IMG/VR virus record: IMGVR_UViG_3300009094_000185
Location: 1 to 42,228 of that record
Source of the DNA: a virus
Length of the DNA: 42,228 bases
Direction: 5' to 3' (one strand)
Part shown: positions 25,332 to 34,248 of the stretch, piece after piece
How the letters are laid out: every line of letters begins with the position of its first letter
How positions within the stretch are numbered: the stretch's first letter is position 1
Notes under the pieces: generated by a model
What the model was told of the DNA's origin: nothing
The model's database searches: none
Seen by the model: only the letters and a program-made list of their open reading frames with translations
Program-made: the position numbers and the translations under genes

Positions 25332-27687
25332 ACTGACCTTCTCCTAATGGGGTACCAGTACTAGCTGGGGGCGGACCCTGTGGCCCCTGTTGCGGCATCA
25401 TTCCACCTTGTTGCGCCATCATCTGTTTCTGCATTTCCTCCATCTGCTTCTGCATATCCATGTCCTTGTGCATCTTCATATGCAGTAACACATTCTCGTA
25501 TCCAGCAGGATTCTCTAGTTTAGCTAGCCTACCTGCATCCGACACCAACCATCTTCTATCAACATCTGCTGCTAGAACATGATTGTCCACATCATAATCC
25601 GGCTGAATACTCGGCAATCGTTGTGGCGGCGGTGGCTGCAAGCCCTGCATCTGGGCTTGCACCATCATCATAGGATCAGGCGGCATTTCAATCGGTTCAC
25701 TGTTAATCAGCAGTTGAATTTCATCATTTTCCTTCTGTCTATCATCCTCTCCTGCAATCACGTAATCAGTAATACCAAGTGATTTCTTCAGGAATGGAAT
25801 ATTCTCAGGTGTAGTCAATGCATTCAGGATCATCTCATTGTTCAACTCGAACAACTGCATGATCGTATCCTTCTGCTGATTCCAAGTAATTGGCAAATTC
25901 TCATTCGCCTCTAGTTCAATACTTCCAATCTTTCCTTCTAGTTCAGCTTTGCGAATGAATACATTCACAAAGTTGCCGAATTCATCCTTCTTAACCTGTT
26001 TCTCATCATCTTTCATCTCTTTAATATACATCGGAATTACTTTACCGAAGATATCCTTCCACCACATCGTCAACATTTTCCACGTAGATTGCAATCTTTG
26101 CAATGCCTGTGAACGGCTCATGCTATATTCTGAGGCCGTTCTAGAACCACTCATCTGACCACCAAAGAGAGAAGGTAAAGCTCCTGATACCATTTGACCG
26201 ATTTCCTGAACCTTCTGGGCAAATGGTAAAACCTCCTGTGAAAGAGTCGCCGTCCTAACTTCGTAGAACCCTTCTGATAACGGTTTCCCCGACTTGGGAG
26301 TAGCAGGATATATTCCACCGGGGATAACCTCCGAATTACGGTATGCATTGAAATTCAACACTTTCGGGTCTGCAAACGTCTGTGGAATCCCATGTTCTAC
26401 AGTCTGGAGTACAAGTGAGATAAGATCGTTTGTAATATCCTGCACCGAAGTGAGTAGTAGGCCAACCGGATCGAAATGAATATAATCCGACAGCGGATTG
26501 TAAGTAAGCGTCCAGCAGTCATCCATAGCTTCATTACAAGCATGAGCCACAAAGTCATCAACCACCACTACTTTCACACCATCAGGAAATCGTTTCTTCA
26601 ATTCATCAGCTTCGTCCTTGTTCAGAACATGATAGGATGATGGACGCAGCCAACAATTCCTTACTGTGACGTTGTTGACTGGATGTTCTCCTCTGTATTG
26701 GGGCGATGTTCGTCCCCACTGCTCATACAGGTCGTAGTGGGATGATCCTTTTCCGACTTTTTCATGCAAGTCTGGATATTCTTCGAGAACATTAGCAAAA
26801 TGTGTCTCGTAAGAGTAGATGAGATAGGCACACTCTTTCTGTGTCCTAGCCCATACTGGAACTTTAACAAAGAGCCCACCATATACCTCCATGCATATAC
26901 GAGATTTAGGATGCTTAGTTATTCCAACTAATCTAGTTACAGTAAGAGTTTCATAATTCTTCTGTGGCAGAACAGTTCGCCCACAAGATTCACAAATTTC
27001 CATCTGATTCATTGGAACATCTTCATCTCCTGGCATGAACTGATCTTCGGTTGGATTAGTAATTGGAACCAATCCTGCTGCTTGTTCTTGCATCTGCTGT
27101 TCAGTCATGGGATTTACGATTTTATCTCCCATTTCAGCCTGACAGAACGGACATGAACTCAATTCATGTTCTTCTTGTGATTCCTCGTATTTCTTTTTCT
27201 CATATGTTCCGTATTTCTCATCCTCTTTTGGATATGCATAACACGCGGTCATGCCCTCTGTGCAATACACGAATAATGCATGAATCCAAAACAATGGAGC
27301 ATTATTATGCCTGAAGATTAATTCACAGATTTTATCTCCTGCCTTCGCCGTAATTACATCTAGAGGATTGTCAGCATCGTCAGGATAGCAAGTGACAGGA
27401 GGAACTGTGACGCTGAGTGCGGCAATTATTGACTCAAGGTAAGCTCGATAGATGTTGACTGGTTTGTCATAATACCCCTGATCACTATCTTCACCGACTC
27501 TTTCAGCTTCAGGAATACGCCAGTCATGCGCTACCTCACTGTAGTATGTATGTTGAATATTCTCCCAAAGCAATTTTAGTCTTCTCCACGTACGAATCTG
27601 TCTATCTCTGACTGCGCGGTCCTCATCGTCAAAGTGGTCCACAATTTGTTTTAGTAGAGCCTTAGTGTGATCGTCTAGTTCTTTCAT
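25312..27687 (-). CDS. portal protein with inserted zinc ribbon
   Basis: 791 aa, P22-type. Helical wing/clip (RIRTWRRLKLLWENIQHTYYS), beta strands, a stem region (SQVLPFAQKVQEIGQMVSG, SMSRSQALQRLQSTW), and a C-terminal Met/Gln/Pro-rich barrel tail (QKQMEEMQKQMMAQQGGMMP). At ~179-235 it carries CPFC ... CESCG, a split zinc ribbon with ~49 residues between the pairs, not usual for portals. It is coupled to the upstream endonuclease VII gene by an ATGA overlap. Confidence 0.75.
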   Translation of the reverse strand: MKELDDHTKALLKQIVDHFDDEDRAVRDRQIRTWRRLKLLWENIQHTYYSEVAHDWRIPEAERVGEDSDQGYYDKPVNIYRAYLESIIAALSVTVPPVTCYPDDADNPLDVITAKAGDKICELIFRHNNAPLFWIHALFVYCTEGMTACYAYPKEDEKYGTYEKKKYEESQEEHELSSCPFCQAEMGDKIVNPMTEQQMQEQAAGLVPITNPTEDQFMPGDEDVPMNQMEICESCGRTVLPQKNYETLTVTRLVGITKHPKSRICMEVYGGLFVKVPVWARTQKECAYLIYSYETHFANVLEEYPDLHEKVGKGSSHYDLYEQWGRTSPQYRGEHPVNNVTVRNCWLRPSSYHVLNKDEADELKKRFPDGVKVVVVDDFVAHACNEAMDDCWTLTYNPLSDYIHFDPVGLLLTSVQDITNDLISLVLQTVEHGIPQTFADPKVLNFNAYRNSEVIPGGIYPATPKSGKPLSEGFYEVRTATLSQEVLPFAQKVQEIGQMVSGALPSLFGGQMSGSRTASEYSMSRSQALQRLQSTWKMLTMWWKDIFGKVIPMYIKEMKDDEKQVKKDEFGNFVNVFIRKAELEGKIGSIELEANENLPITWNQQKDTIMQLFELNNEMILNALTTPENIPFLKKSLGITDYVIAGEDDRQKENDEIQLLINSEPIEMPPDPMMMVQAQMQGLQPPPPQRLPSIQPDYDVDNHVLAADVDRRWLVSDAGRLAKLENPAGYENVLLHMKMHKDMDMQKQMEEMQKQMMAQQGGMMPQQGPQGPPPASTGTPLGEGQYEPTVQ

Positions 27688-28127
27688 GATGCTACTTCCT
27701 TATTCCAAGTCGTTCGCTTCAAATATTCCAACATATTCCAAATTAAATCTTCACTTTCATTTAGAAGTCCTATAACCATATTGCATTTACGACACAATAA
27801 TCCACGAATTTCACCTGTTTCGTGATTATGGTCTACACATAAGTTCTTTCCTGTACTGCATGGTTGTTTGCAAATTGCACATCCACCTAAATGCTTTGTT
27901 ACCATAGCATTATATAAATCTTCAGTAATACCATAAGCTTTTTTAAAATCTTTCTTTCTTACAATTTGTTTACGTCTTTCAGGATTAGCTATTGTCCATG
28001 CCTTTTGACGTTCATTTTCACGTTTAAGAAAACAATCCCTACAACGATTTCCAAAACGTCTATCCGTGCCTTTACTATAGTTAAAATTCCCACAATCTAT
28101 ACAGTTATCGAGGGATTCTCTGGGCAT
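27684..28127 (-). CDS. recombination endonuclease VII (HNH)
   Basis: 147 aa. An N-terminal Cys4 finger (CIDCGNFNYSKG ... CRDC) precedes a treble-clef HNH core: CAICKQPC, VDHNHETGEIRGLLCRKC and a GLLNES end. This is the endonuclease VII/Holliday-junction resolvase pattern of phages, where T4 gp49 resolves branched DNA before packaging. It starts on TAATG after the 242-aa gene and ends on ATGA with the portal, so it is integrated into the operon. The segment looks more AT-rich than its neighbours. A homing-type HNH is the alternative. Confidence 0.75.
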   Translation of the reverse strand: MPRESLDNCIDCGNFNYSKGTDRRFGNRCRDCFLKRENERQKAWTIANPERRKQIVRKKDFKKAYGITEDLYNAMVTKHLGGCAICKQPCSTGKNLCVDHNHETGEIRGLLCRKCNMVIGLLNESEDLIWNMLEYLKRTTWNKEVAS

Positions 28128-28855
28128 TATCCTACCCTACGTTTTCTTTGGTCAGGCCGACCTGTTGTAATCTTCGGCATTCTAGTTACTCTAGTCTCGT
28201 ATGTGCCCGCTTCATCAGGCTCACCTACTCGTGTAGTTACATCATATCCCTTACGAAATGGCTGATTCTTTATTGCTTCCTGTCTACCCTGGAAGATTGA
28301 TGTAGCCAGATTCGGACTAGATTGATCATATTGATTCATTGGATTCTCACTATATCTGAATCCACCTCTGGGCATTGCGCCCCCTCTAGTCACAGCATTT
28401 CCTAATGGTGATTGACTTGGTGCATTGTCAGATGAGCCACCACCAGATCCACGTAGAGCATTGATTGCACCGATACCTGCCATCGCGGGTGTAGCAATCT
28501 TAGCAGCTTTACTCAACACGCCACCAACTTTTGCAGCAGTTCCAACCTTCTTCGCAACATCACCAGCCTTTGCAGCTTTACCCAACATTCCTACTGCCCC
28601 AAGTGCGTTAGTTGGAATGAATGATGATGCTAGACCAGATATTCCACCCACTTTACCTAGCACAGCATCAAACTTGGATGGCGCTAATCCCTTCGCCATA
28701 GCTTTATTAGCATCACTCTGCGACCATTTCTGAACTGCTTTATTAGCTAGTCCAGTAGCCATGAGTGACGCTCCGCCGGTGAATGGTGCAGCTACGTATG
28801 GCGCAGCAGTAAGCGCGACTTTTCCTATCTTTCCTAATACAGATTTGAAGCCCAT
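28127..28855 (-). CDS. Gly/Ala-rich hydrophobic virion-like protein
   Basis: 242 aa. The first ~130 residues alternate Gly/Ala-rich amphipathic or membrane-active segments (KVALTAAPYVAAPFTGG, AKIATPAMAGIGAINAL). The C terminus is basic, ending PDQRKRRVG. The composition resembles ejection or internal proteins that contact membranes. No family recognised. Confidence 0.5.
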   Translation of the reverse strand: MGFKSVLGKIGKVALTAAPYVAAPFTGGASLMATGLANKAVQKWSQSDANKAMAKGLAPSKFDAVLGKVGGISGLASSFIPTNALGAVGMLGKAAKAGDVAKKVGTAAKVGGVLSKAAKIATPAMAGIGAINALRGSGGGSSDNAPSQSPLGNAVTRGGAMPRGGFRYSENPMNQYDQSSPNLATSIFQGRQEAIKNQPFRKGYDVTTRVGEPDEAGTYETRVTRMPKITTGRPDQRKRRVG

Positions 28856-28864
28856 GCTACACCT

Positions 28865-29005
28865 TTAAGTCGGCCACGGAATCATTGACGCAGTTAGGAA
28901 TGTTAATCCTGCTGCAATTAAACGCGGGTGGTAGGGCTGCGTCATACTTAGTGTTGCTAGTGCAAAACAGACGAGCGCAAAGACGAGCAGGATGAGCTTA
29001 ATCAT
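28865..29005 (-). CDS. small single-TM protein
   Basis: 46 aa: MIKLILLVFALVCFALATLS is a clear hydrophobic segment followed by MTQPYHPRLIAAGLTFLTAS. The ATG overlaps the previous stop by ATGA and has GGAG 5 nt upstream. It could be a holin, spanin part or virion membrane peptide. Its geometry is good; function unknown. Confidence 0.5.
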   Translation of the reverse strand: MIKLILLVFALVCFALATLSMTQPYHPRLIAAGLTFLTASMIPWPT

Positions 29006-29151
29006 TTGCTCCACTCTTTCCTTTTACTCGCGGGCGTCTTTTTCACAAACTCTTTTGCAACTTCAGGAGACGGTCCAATTCCCTTCTTAGGACTCGCGCC
29101 ATGAGCTATTGCCTGCATGAATCTATACTGTTTCGCGCTTTTCGCTGGCAT
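29002..29151 (-). CDS. small DUF3008-like protein
   Basis: 49 aa: MPAKSAKQYRFMQAIAHGAS ... GPSPEVAKEFVKKTPA. This matches the DUF3008 layout known in phages (K-x-Q-x-R-F-M, Ala/Gly, then S-P-E-V-A-K). It ends on the ATGA that starts the 46-aa membrane gene and begins inside the end of the 111-aa gene. Role unknown. Confidence 0.65.
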   Translation of the reverse strand: MPAKSAKQYRFMQAIAHGASPKKGIGPSPEVAKEFVKKTPASKRKEWSK

Positions 29152-29458
29152 CACTCACGCCCATTTCTTTCTCTAATTCCGCAATTTCTTTCGTTCTATC
29201 TTTCATCAGTTTTGCGCGTTGTCTATCTTCTGCTTCCAACATCTGCTGCTTCACACGCCACGGAATGAACTGAGGTGTAATTGGTTTCATCTCCTCAGCA
29301 GGTTGAATTGAAGGTTCAGGCTTATCCTTCTCTAGTAACCGTGCAAGTAGCTCCCTTCGCTCCACTTCACTCTTATCGAGTTGATCCCGAAGGACTTCAC
29401 ACGTCGTACAAGATACAGGATCGAGCCTGAACCATTTTCTAAAAAGCTCAGAAATCAT
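29123..29458 (-). CDS. coiled-coil protein with CxxC
   Basis: 111 aa from the ATG at 29458, which overlaps the previous stop by ATGA; an upstream ATG at 29470 is possible but less favoured. CTTCEVLRDQLDKSEVERRE is a coiled-coil opening with a CxxC. Phage genomes often encode such helical proteins near the terminase. Function unknown. Confidence 0.55.
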   Translation of the reverse strand: MISELFRKWFRLDPVSCTTCEVLRDQLDKSEVERRELLARLLEKDKPEPSIQPAEEMKPITPQFIPWRVKQQMLEAEDRQRAKLMKDRTKEIAELEKEMGVSDASEKRETV

Positions 29459-31020
29459 TGCACCTGCCACTCATGAATGTATGCGTTGATTAGACCCCAC
29501 GTAACTTCGCCTTGGTCCGCACCCTGAGCGATCGTATACAACCGTCTCGTCGCAGCATTGAAGAATCCAGTGGCATTCATCTTCGCATTGCCTACTGAAC
29601 TAACCGGCGCGGTGACGATGTCGTAATCCTTCTCAAGATTAGACCATGCAGTAGGTTCTTGCTCGTAATCTACTGCATCTCCATCGCGCACTCGATTCAA
29701 ATCAGACCAATCGTAGTTAAATGCGGCGGGATATCTCGCGGTCGCCACAGGCCCAGTTATACCAGCCGGAACTGCATCACATCCATGCGGACATCTGTAA
29801 TTGTTTAGCCCTGTCGCATACCAGATATGACACGCTAGACAGTTAGTAGGATCAAGTATCGGACTTCCTGACACGCCAGCGAAGAACATGACGCGATCTT
29901 CTAGAGGAACAAATCCACCAAGCGTATCATTATCAGTCCAGCTACCAATGCCGTTGTAATGTATAGGATTGATGAAATTACTTTGTTGATTCGCGTCCCC
30001 ATCGTAAATATATGCATCTATCGGTCGTCTCTGCGACCGAACTGGACCATTAGCAATGCCACTAACACGATCAATTTCTGTCCCCATGTAGTAATGCCAC
30101 AGGTATTTATCAGGTAACATCAAATCATTACCCGGTCCTACTGGCATTGTTCGGGTAGGCCATTGTGCGCCACCATGCAGATTAGCTCCCCAAGGATATC
30201 CTGAATTACCACTGGACATCGCGGTACTTGTGAGAACCAATCCACTGACGGGATGCGCGCGTAGGCAGGAGGAAATTCTTGTACCAAATCTCATTGAACC
30301 ATCTGGGTCCATTCCGGCGAATCTGAATGGTCCATATGCTTCAGTCGTTCCATCGTCATTCAATTGGAGCGCGACGCAATTCCAATCTGGTCTACCTGTT
30401 ACGTTGTATGTATCGCCATAAGTGGTGAAGAAAAGATCTAATTCGGGATGATAGTAGTGACCAGTTGTAACGACGGAATTGTTCCCCGCGAAGTCTACGT
30501 ATTCCCAATCGTTACCTGACTTTCCCTCTTTCCTTGCTTTCGAGTAAAGTAAAAAGAACAGAGTTGCTAACTGATGTAAGTGCGGTAAATGCAACTTCTT
30601 TGCTAAATCTCTGTATCCTCTAGAACTGGATAGCATGGAAGCGACTTGCATCCATGTTCCGCGCTTACCTTTGTATGGATCATTCCAACTTCTCACCAAC
30701 GTAGCTACTGGCTCGTCACTAATCTCTACTTCATTGATTGGAGATCCTAACACTACGTCACCTGTGAACAATAATCTGACCTTCCCATCTACAATTCGGC
30801 CCGTGCAATCTCCGTATGCAAAGCCCATGTTCAAACTAGGTAGGCCAATTTTCCTCACATAGGTTAATCCTATGTCTCCCATGACTGGAGGATCAATTGG
30901 ATCTGGAGGATCTATGTCAGGTGGAACGATATTGGACAGAGTTAGAGTCCCCCTCAGATTCTTTGCAGAACCATCAGGGTTAACTACTGACAATGAAACT
31001 TTGTAGTCGCCGGTAGTCAT
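29455..31020 (-). CDS. large beta-rich protein with truncated Ig/PKD-like start
   Basis: 521 aa, starting on TAATG after the terminase. The first 28 residues (GDYKVSLSVVNPDGSAKNLR) look like the second half of a PKD/Ig-like domain, with the first strands missing. A Pro-rich linker (IVPPDIDPPDPIDPP) follows, then a beta-rich body with many Trp and Gly that may be propeller-like. It contains CLACH (CxxCH) at ~398-402, probably coincidental because no signal peptide is present. Possible virion decoration or host-interaction protein. Not assigned. Confidence 0.5.
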   Translation of the reverse strand: MTTGDYKVSLSVVNPDGSAKNLRGTLTLSNIVPPDIDPPDPIDPPVMGDIGLTYVRKIGLPSLNMGFAYGDCTGRIVDGKVRLLFTGDVVLGSPINEVEISDEPVATLVRSWNDPYKGKRGTWMQVASMLSSSRGYRDLAKKLHLPHLHQLATLFFLLYSKARKEGKSGNDWEYVDFAGNNSVVTTGHYYHPELDLFFTTYGDTYNVTGRPDWNCVALQLNDDGTTEAYGPFRFAGMDPDGSMRFGTRISSCLRAHPVSGLVLTSTAMSSGNSGYPWGANLHGGAQWPTRTMPVGPGNDLMLPDKYLWHYYMGTEIDRVSGIANGPVRSQRRPIDAYIYDGDANQQSNFINPIHYNGIGSWTDNDTLGGFVPLEDRVMFFAGVSGSPILDPTNCLACHIWYATGLNNYRCPHGCDAVPAGITGPVATARYPAAFNYDWSDLNRVRDGDAVDYEQEPTAWSNLEKDYDIVTAPVSSVGNAKMNATGFFNAATRRLYTIAQGADQGEVTWGLINAYIHEWQVQ

Positions 31021-32669
31021 TAGTGTCTATACCTCGACACAGGTTTAATCGAATCGTTTGATTCTACTCTCGCCATGTTACGGTAGAACGCAGTCCAATC
31101 GTTACTTGTATTCAGTTTATTTACTAACGCCTCTTGTGCTTGGATTTTCTTGAACTCTTGATTAGACTCATCGAAGAATCCCTCTGCTGCATCCACGAGA
31201 TATCGCAGTCCGTCGATTGGATCATCCCCTTCAAATTCTGCAATATCTTCTGCGGGTTTGTTTCCTTTTGGTTTGTCGTAGCTACAAGCCTTAATTGCTT
31301 CGACGAGTATTGGCGCGCATCCCTCAAAGATTTGGAGTTTCGGAATATTAGTCTCAGGTTCCTGTGGATCGAATGAGACGAGGTACGATTTGTACTCTCC
31401 CATGCCTCGGTTACGCATAATCCACATCGCGTATTCTTCATTATATAGTGGCATTACATCTTGGCTAATCAGTTTCGGCTGCCACCGTAAGTATTCGTGT
31501 ATGAGTAGTTTTCCAGCAATACGCGAACCGGGAGTATTATTACTGAGTTCGACAGATTGACCAAGTTCATCCTCAATCTGTTGTTGAATTGTGTGCTCCT
31601 GTCCTCTTTCTTGACCTGCACTTTTGCAGAATCTGATGAGGCGCGGGTTCTCTTTGTCGATGTAGATTTTAACATGTGGTGCCCATTCCGCAATCTTCGT
31701 CTTTACCCAGTATTGCTCACGGTAAATGTATACGCGCTTCAGCGGAGATATCGCAGCCCATCCAATCCATGTCATTGCAGCGAATCCCCAATCTCCAATG
31801 ACCATGCGCGGCCACCATTGAGGAATTTCAAACTCTGGAATCACATGCAATGCATTAGCCGGTTCGTCCTGAAACTTCCTGTCACGAAACTCATCGAACA
31901 CTTGCCCCTGATATGCATCCCAATCGCCTAATAATTTAGCTTTTCGTTCAGCTTCGATTGTAATACCTTGTAGAGATTGTCTATATGTTGGGTCAATATG
32001 TTTATTATCTTCGAGCGTCGAGTGAATGTAGATTCTTTTGTTTCCTCCTCTACCGACAATAATTTTTCCACCTTTTGGGTAAGGTTTGATAAATCGTTTA
32101 TAAGTCCAAGTATGTCCAATTCCTCCAGGCATTCCTGCTGCGCGCGTGATGGATGGTAGTCCAGAATCTTTCGGGGCACGATTACGCTGGAAGGTAATGT
32201 AGGTGTAGATCCACTCAGTGATGGACGTGAGTTCGTCCGGCGTGTAGAGGCAGATTTGCATCGTGTCATATTGGTGAACGTCATCCTCATTCTCACAATG
32301 ACCCAAAAAGATCATAGCCCCTTCATTTGCTCTGGTTGCACCAGCAGCTCCATACTGATCTTCACGCGGAAATGTCCAGCACATCTCAGTCTTGTTGAGC
32401 GTCGCTCCAAATTTTCTGTATAACTCTCTAGATCGTGGAATAATTTCATTACGGAGTTCAGGGTATGTTCGTCGCATGAAAACTTGCTTGAACTTCGGAT
32501 GTTCGTGCCATCTGTGTACGATTCCATACAGTAACAGCACGTCAGATTTACCTGAACCTGCTCCCCCTCCGTAAAACGCTTCCTTTATACTGACCGGAAT
32601 AGAGAGGAATAATTCCTGCTTAGGCTCAGGCTTCCATTCATTTACTGTATTCTTTAGATCAGGATTCAT
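31020..32669 (-). CDS. terminase large subunit
   Basis: 549 aa from ATG 32669; the upstream in-frame ATG at 32720 lies inside the preceding gene. Walker A GGGAGSGKSD at ~34-43, Walker B around ICLYTPDEL, and C-terminal nuclease acidic residues near VIGDWGF and DDPIDGLRYLVDAAEG. Packages DNA through the portal. Unlike many phages, TerL and the probable TerS are separated by four genes. Confidence 0.85.
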   Translation of the reverse strand: MNPDLKNTVNEWKPEPKQELFLSIPVSIKEAFYGGGAGSGKSDVLLLYGIVHRWHEHPKFKQVFMRRTYPELRNEIIPRSRELYRKFGATLNKTEMCWTFPREDQYGAAGATRANEGAMIFLGHCENEDDVHQYDTMQICLYTPDELTSITEWIYTYITFQRNRAPKDSGLPSITRAAGMPGGIGHTWTYKRFIKPYPKGGKIIVGRGGNKRIYIHSTLEDNKHIDPTYRQSLQGITIEAERKAKLLGDWDAYQGQVFDEFRDRKFQDEPANALHVIPEFEIPQWWPRMVIGDWGFAAMTWIGWAAISPLKRVYIYREQYWVKTKIAEWAPHVKIYIDKENPRLIRFCKSAGQERGQEHTIQQQIEDELGQSVELSNNTPGSRIAGKLLIHEYLRWQPKLISQDVMPLYNEEYAMWIMRNRGMGEYKSYLVSFDPQEPETNIPKLQIFEGCAPILVEAIKACSYDKPKGNKPAEDIAEFEGDDPIDGLRYLVDAAEGFFDESNQEFKKIQAQEALVNKLNTSNDWTAFYRNMARVESNDSIKPVSRYRH

Positions 32670-32673
32670 TTGA

Positions 32674-33294
32674 CTAGTACTGAACTGGACCGCCACCACC
32701 GAACCGTGGACCAATTCCACCCTGTCTCATCTGCCTGAATCTATTGACTCTATCTTCATCCATTGAAGCATTAGGCATAGGCATCTCACCCATTCCCTGC
32801 GCTTGATCCATCATTGGTTGCTCTTGTGGCTGCATCATTCTACCAAATCGTGGCATGACATGCGGGCGCGCACCCATTGATGGTCCTACACCAAATCCTC
32901 TGGGTTGCATTGCCTGCATCTGTTGTATCTTCTGCTGCACCATCTCCTGATCTGGTCCTTGTGCCTGTTCCTGCATTTCTTGTGGAGGAGGTTGCATTGG
33001 CATTGGCGGTCGTTGCATCTGACCAAATCTTCCGGCTAATCCTGCTCCTGCTTGCGCCATATTCTGCAATGCTGGTTGTGGCATTCGATTAATTGGCCCT
33101 TGCTGCAAGTTTAATGGCGGTGCTTGTTGTACCTGCTGTGGTGGTTTAGCAGGGCCTAATCCTAGTTTACCACCTACTGCGCTTATGCCGGGAGTTTTTT
33201 GTACACCCCTCTGCACAGCACCCATTCCCGGCAATTTTCCTACAGCTTTGACAGGTGCTTTCATTGCTTTACCAAGTGCGCCAAGGAATGCCAT
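32674..33294 (-). CDS. low-complexity Gln/Met/Pro-rich protein
   Basis: 206 aa, with a Gly/Ala amphipathic N terminus (LGKAMKAPVKAVGKLPG) and a Gln/Pro/Met-rich remainder. Similar in style to the 242-aa protein at 28127. Probably an internal or ejection-related virion component; not assignable by sequence. Confidence 0.5.
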   Translation of the reverse strand: MAFLGALGKAMKAPVKAVGKLPGMGAVQRGVQKTPGISAVGGKLGLGPAKPPQQVQQAPPLNLQQGPINRMPQPALQNMAQAGAGLAGRFGQMQRPPMPMQPPPQEMQEQAQGPDQEMVQQKIQQMQAMQPRGFGVGPSMGARPHVMPRFGRMMQPQEQPMMDQAQGMGEMPMPNASMDEDRVNRFRQMRQGGIGPRFGGGGPVQY

Positions 33295-33312
33295 CTGATC
33301 TTCTCTCTTTTC

Positions 33313-33864
33313 TCAACTACCGTTACGAACTAATGACCATACAGTGAGCGGATCAAAGCCCAATACCTGCCAACTGAATTTACTTGCTGTGCCACAGCGA
33401 TCGATGATGATGTCAACTCCCCACGCGCCCGTGTTATCACTAGTTGCACGGTATGCAATGACATCACGGCTAATTGTTCCATCCATCTTAACTAGATAGC
33501 CCCATCTCATGTCGCTACTCTGTAGCGTCTTGATTACAAGGTCAAGGAATGCCCAACCAGATTCACCGTAAGTCTCAGGGCATGATCTAGCTAACAGTGT
33601 GGGATTAGTATCTGCTACCTTCTGGGCAATTGCTTGCGCCGTCACTGGAATTGGTAGTGGAGTCTCAGTTCCTACTCCCGGTGGTGGTACTGGTACAGGA
33701 GCAGTAGGATTCGGTACGGGCGCAAAGTTAATCAGATCGTGAATGTCGAATCTATTCTCGTTATTATTTGAATTAGAGTTGTTATTGTTTATCGTTGGTC
33801 CTACGAAGTTATAATCACATCCTATTGCTACCGCAACAGTTAGAACGAGTGCGAATCTTTTCAT
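33313..33864 (-). CDS. lipoprotein with C-terminal domain
   Basis: 183 aa. Signal peptide and lipobox: MKRFALVLTVAVAIGC, with the acyl Cys at 16 and Asp at +2. In Gram-negative hosts Asp at +2 favours retention on the inner membrane. An Asn run and a Pro-rich linker (PVPNPTAPVPVPPPG) are followed by a ~100-residue globular domain (GWAFLDLVIKTLQSSDMRWG). A GTG at 33867 precedes; the ATG has AGAGGGA 9 nt upstream. Possibly a superinfection-exclusion or spanin-like protein; domain not recognised. Confidence 0.7.
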   Translation of the reverse strand: MKRFALVLTVAVAIGCDYNFVGPTINNNNSNSNNNENRFDIHDLINFAPVPNPTAPVPVPPPGVGTETPLPIPVTAQAIAQKVADTNPTLLARSCPETYGESGWAFLDLVIKTLQSSDMRWGYLVKMDGTISRDVIAYRATSDNTGAWGVDIIIDRCGTASKFSWQVLGFDPLTVWSLVRNGS

Positions 33865-33869
33865 CACAA

Positions 33870-34109
33870 TTAATCCCTCTTTAATACGACGAGAGTATCA
33901 GCAGTTGCACGAATGAATCCACCTGCCAATGCTGCTGCCCCACCAGTAAATGTTACTGCTGCGTTCGCAGTGAATGCTGGTGTATTAGATTGCGCTACAG
34001 TAGGTGCAGCAGCGTCAGTGAACATGGTGACTTTCACGGCTGGCAATGCATACACGACATTAGCCAGCATAGTTACTGGAGGCCCGATTGGTAGTAGTTG
34101 GACTGGCAT
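33870..34109 (-). CDS. small Ala/Thr/Val-rich beta protein
   Basis: 79 aa with GGGGAG upstream. It has the Ala/Thr/Val composition of the two small capsid-associated proteins (AAVTFTGGAAALAGGFIR). Possibly a third decoration- or fibre-like subunit. Alignment with the other two is weak by eye. Confidence 0.5.
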   Translation of the reverse strand: MPVQLLPIGPPVTMLANVVYALPAVKVTMFTDAAAPTVAQSNTPAFTANAAVTFTGGAAALAGGFIRATADTLVVLKRD

Positions 34110-34113
34110 AACT

Positions 34114-34248
34114 CTACTCCCCTGCCGATCTTACTCGATGTTCATTACAATCGCGACACTGTTGATGTTCATACAGACCAACTAGATACGTGTACCAACG
34201 ATGAATATCATGTCGGCATTTGAACGCACGTAACTTTGCGCGCTTCAT
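34114..34248 (-). CDS. small zinc-finger-like peptide
   Basis: 44 aa: MKRAKLRAFKCRHDIHRWYT ... CRDCNEHR. It has Cys and His in CxxxxH and CxxCxxH spacing. The ATG overlaps the previous stop by ATGA, and the next gene starts 5 bp after its stop with a good SD that lies in its last codons. Confidence 0.5.
   Translation of the reverse strand: MKRAKLRAFKCRHDIHRWYTYLVGLYEHQQCRDCNEHRVRSAGE

Noticed and set aside
29823-29837. CxxCH heme-c motif in the 521-aa protein
   Set aside because: No signal peptide or other cytochrome features; single occurrence in a beta-rich phage protein, so probably coincidence.
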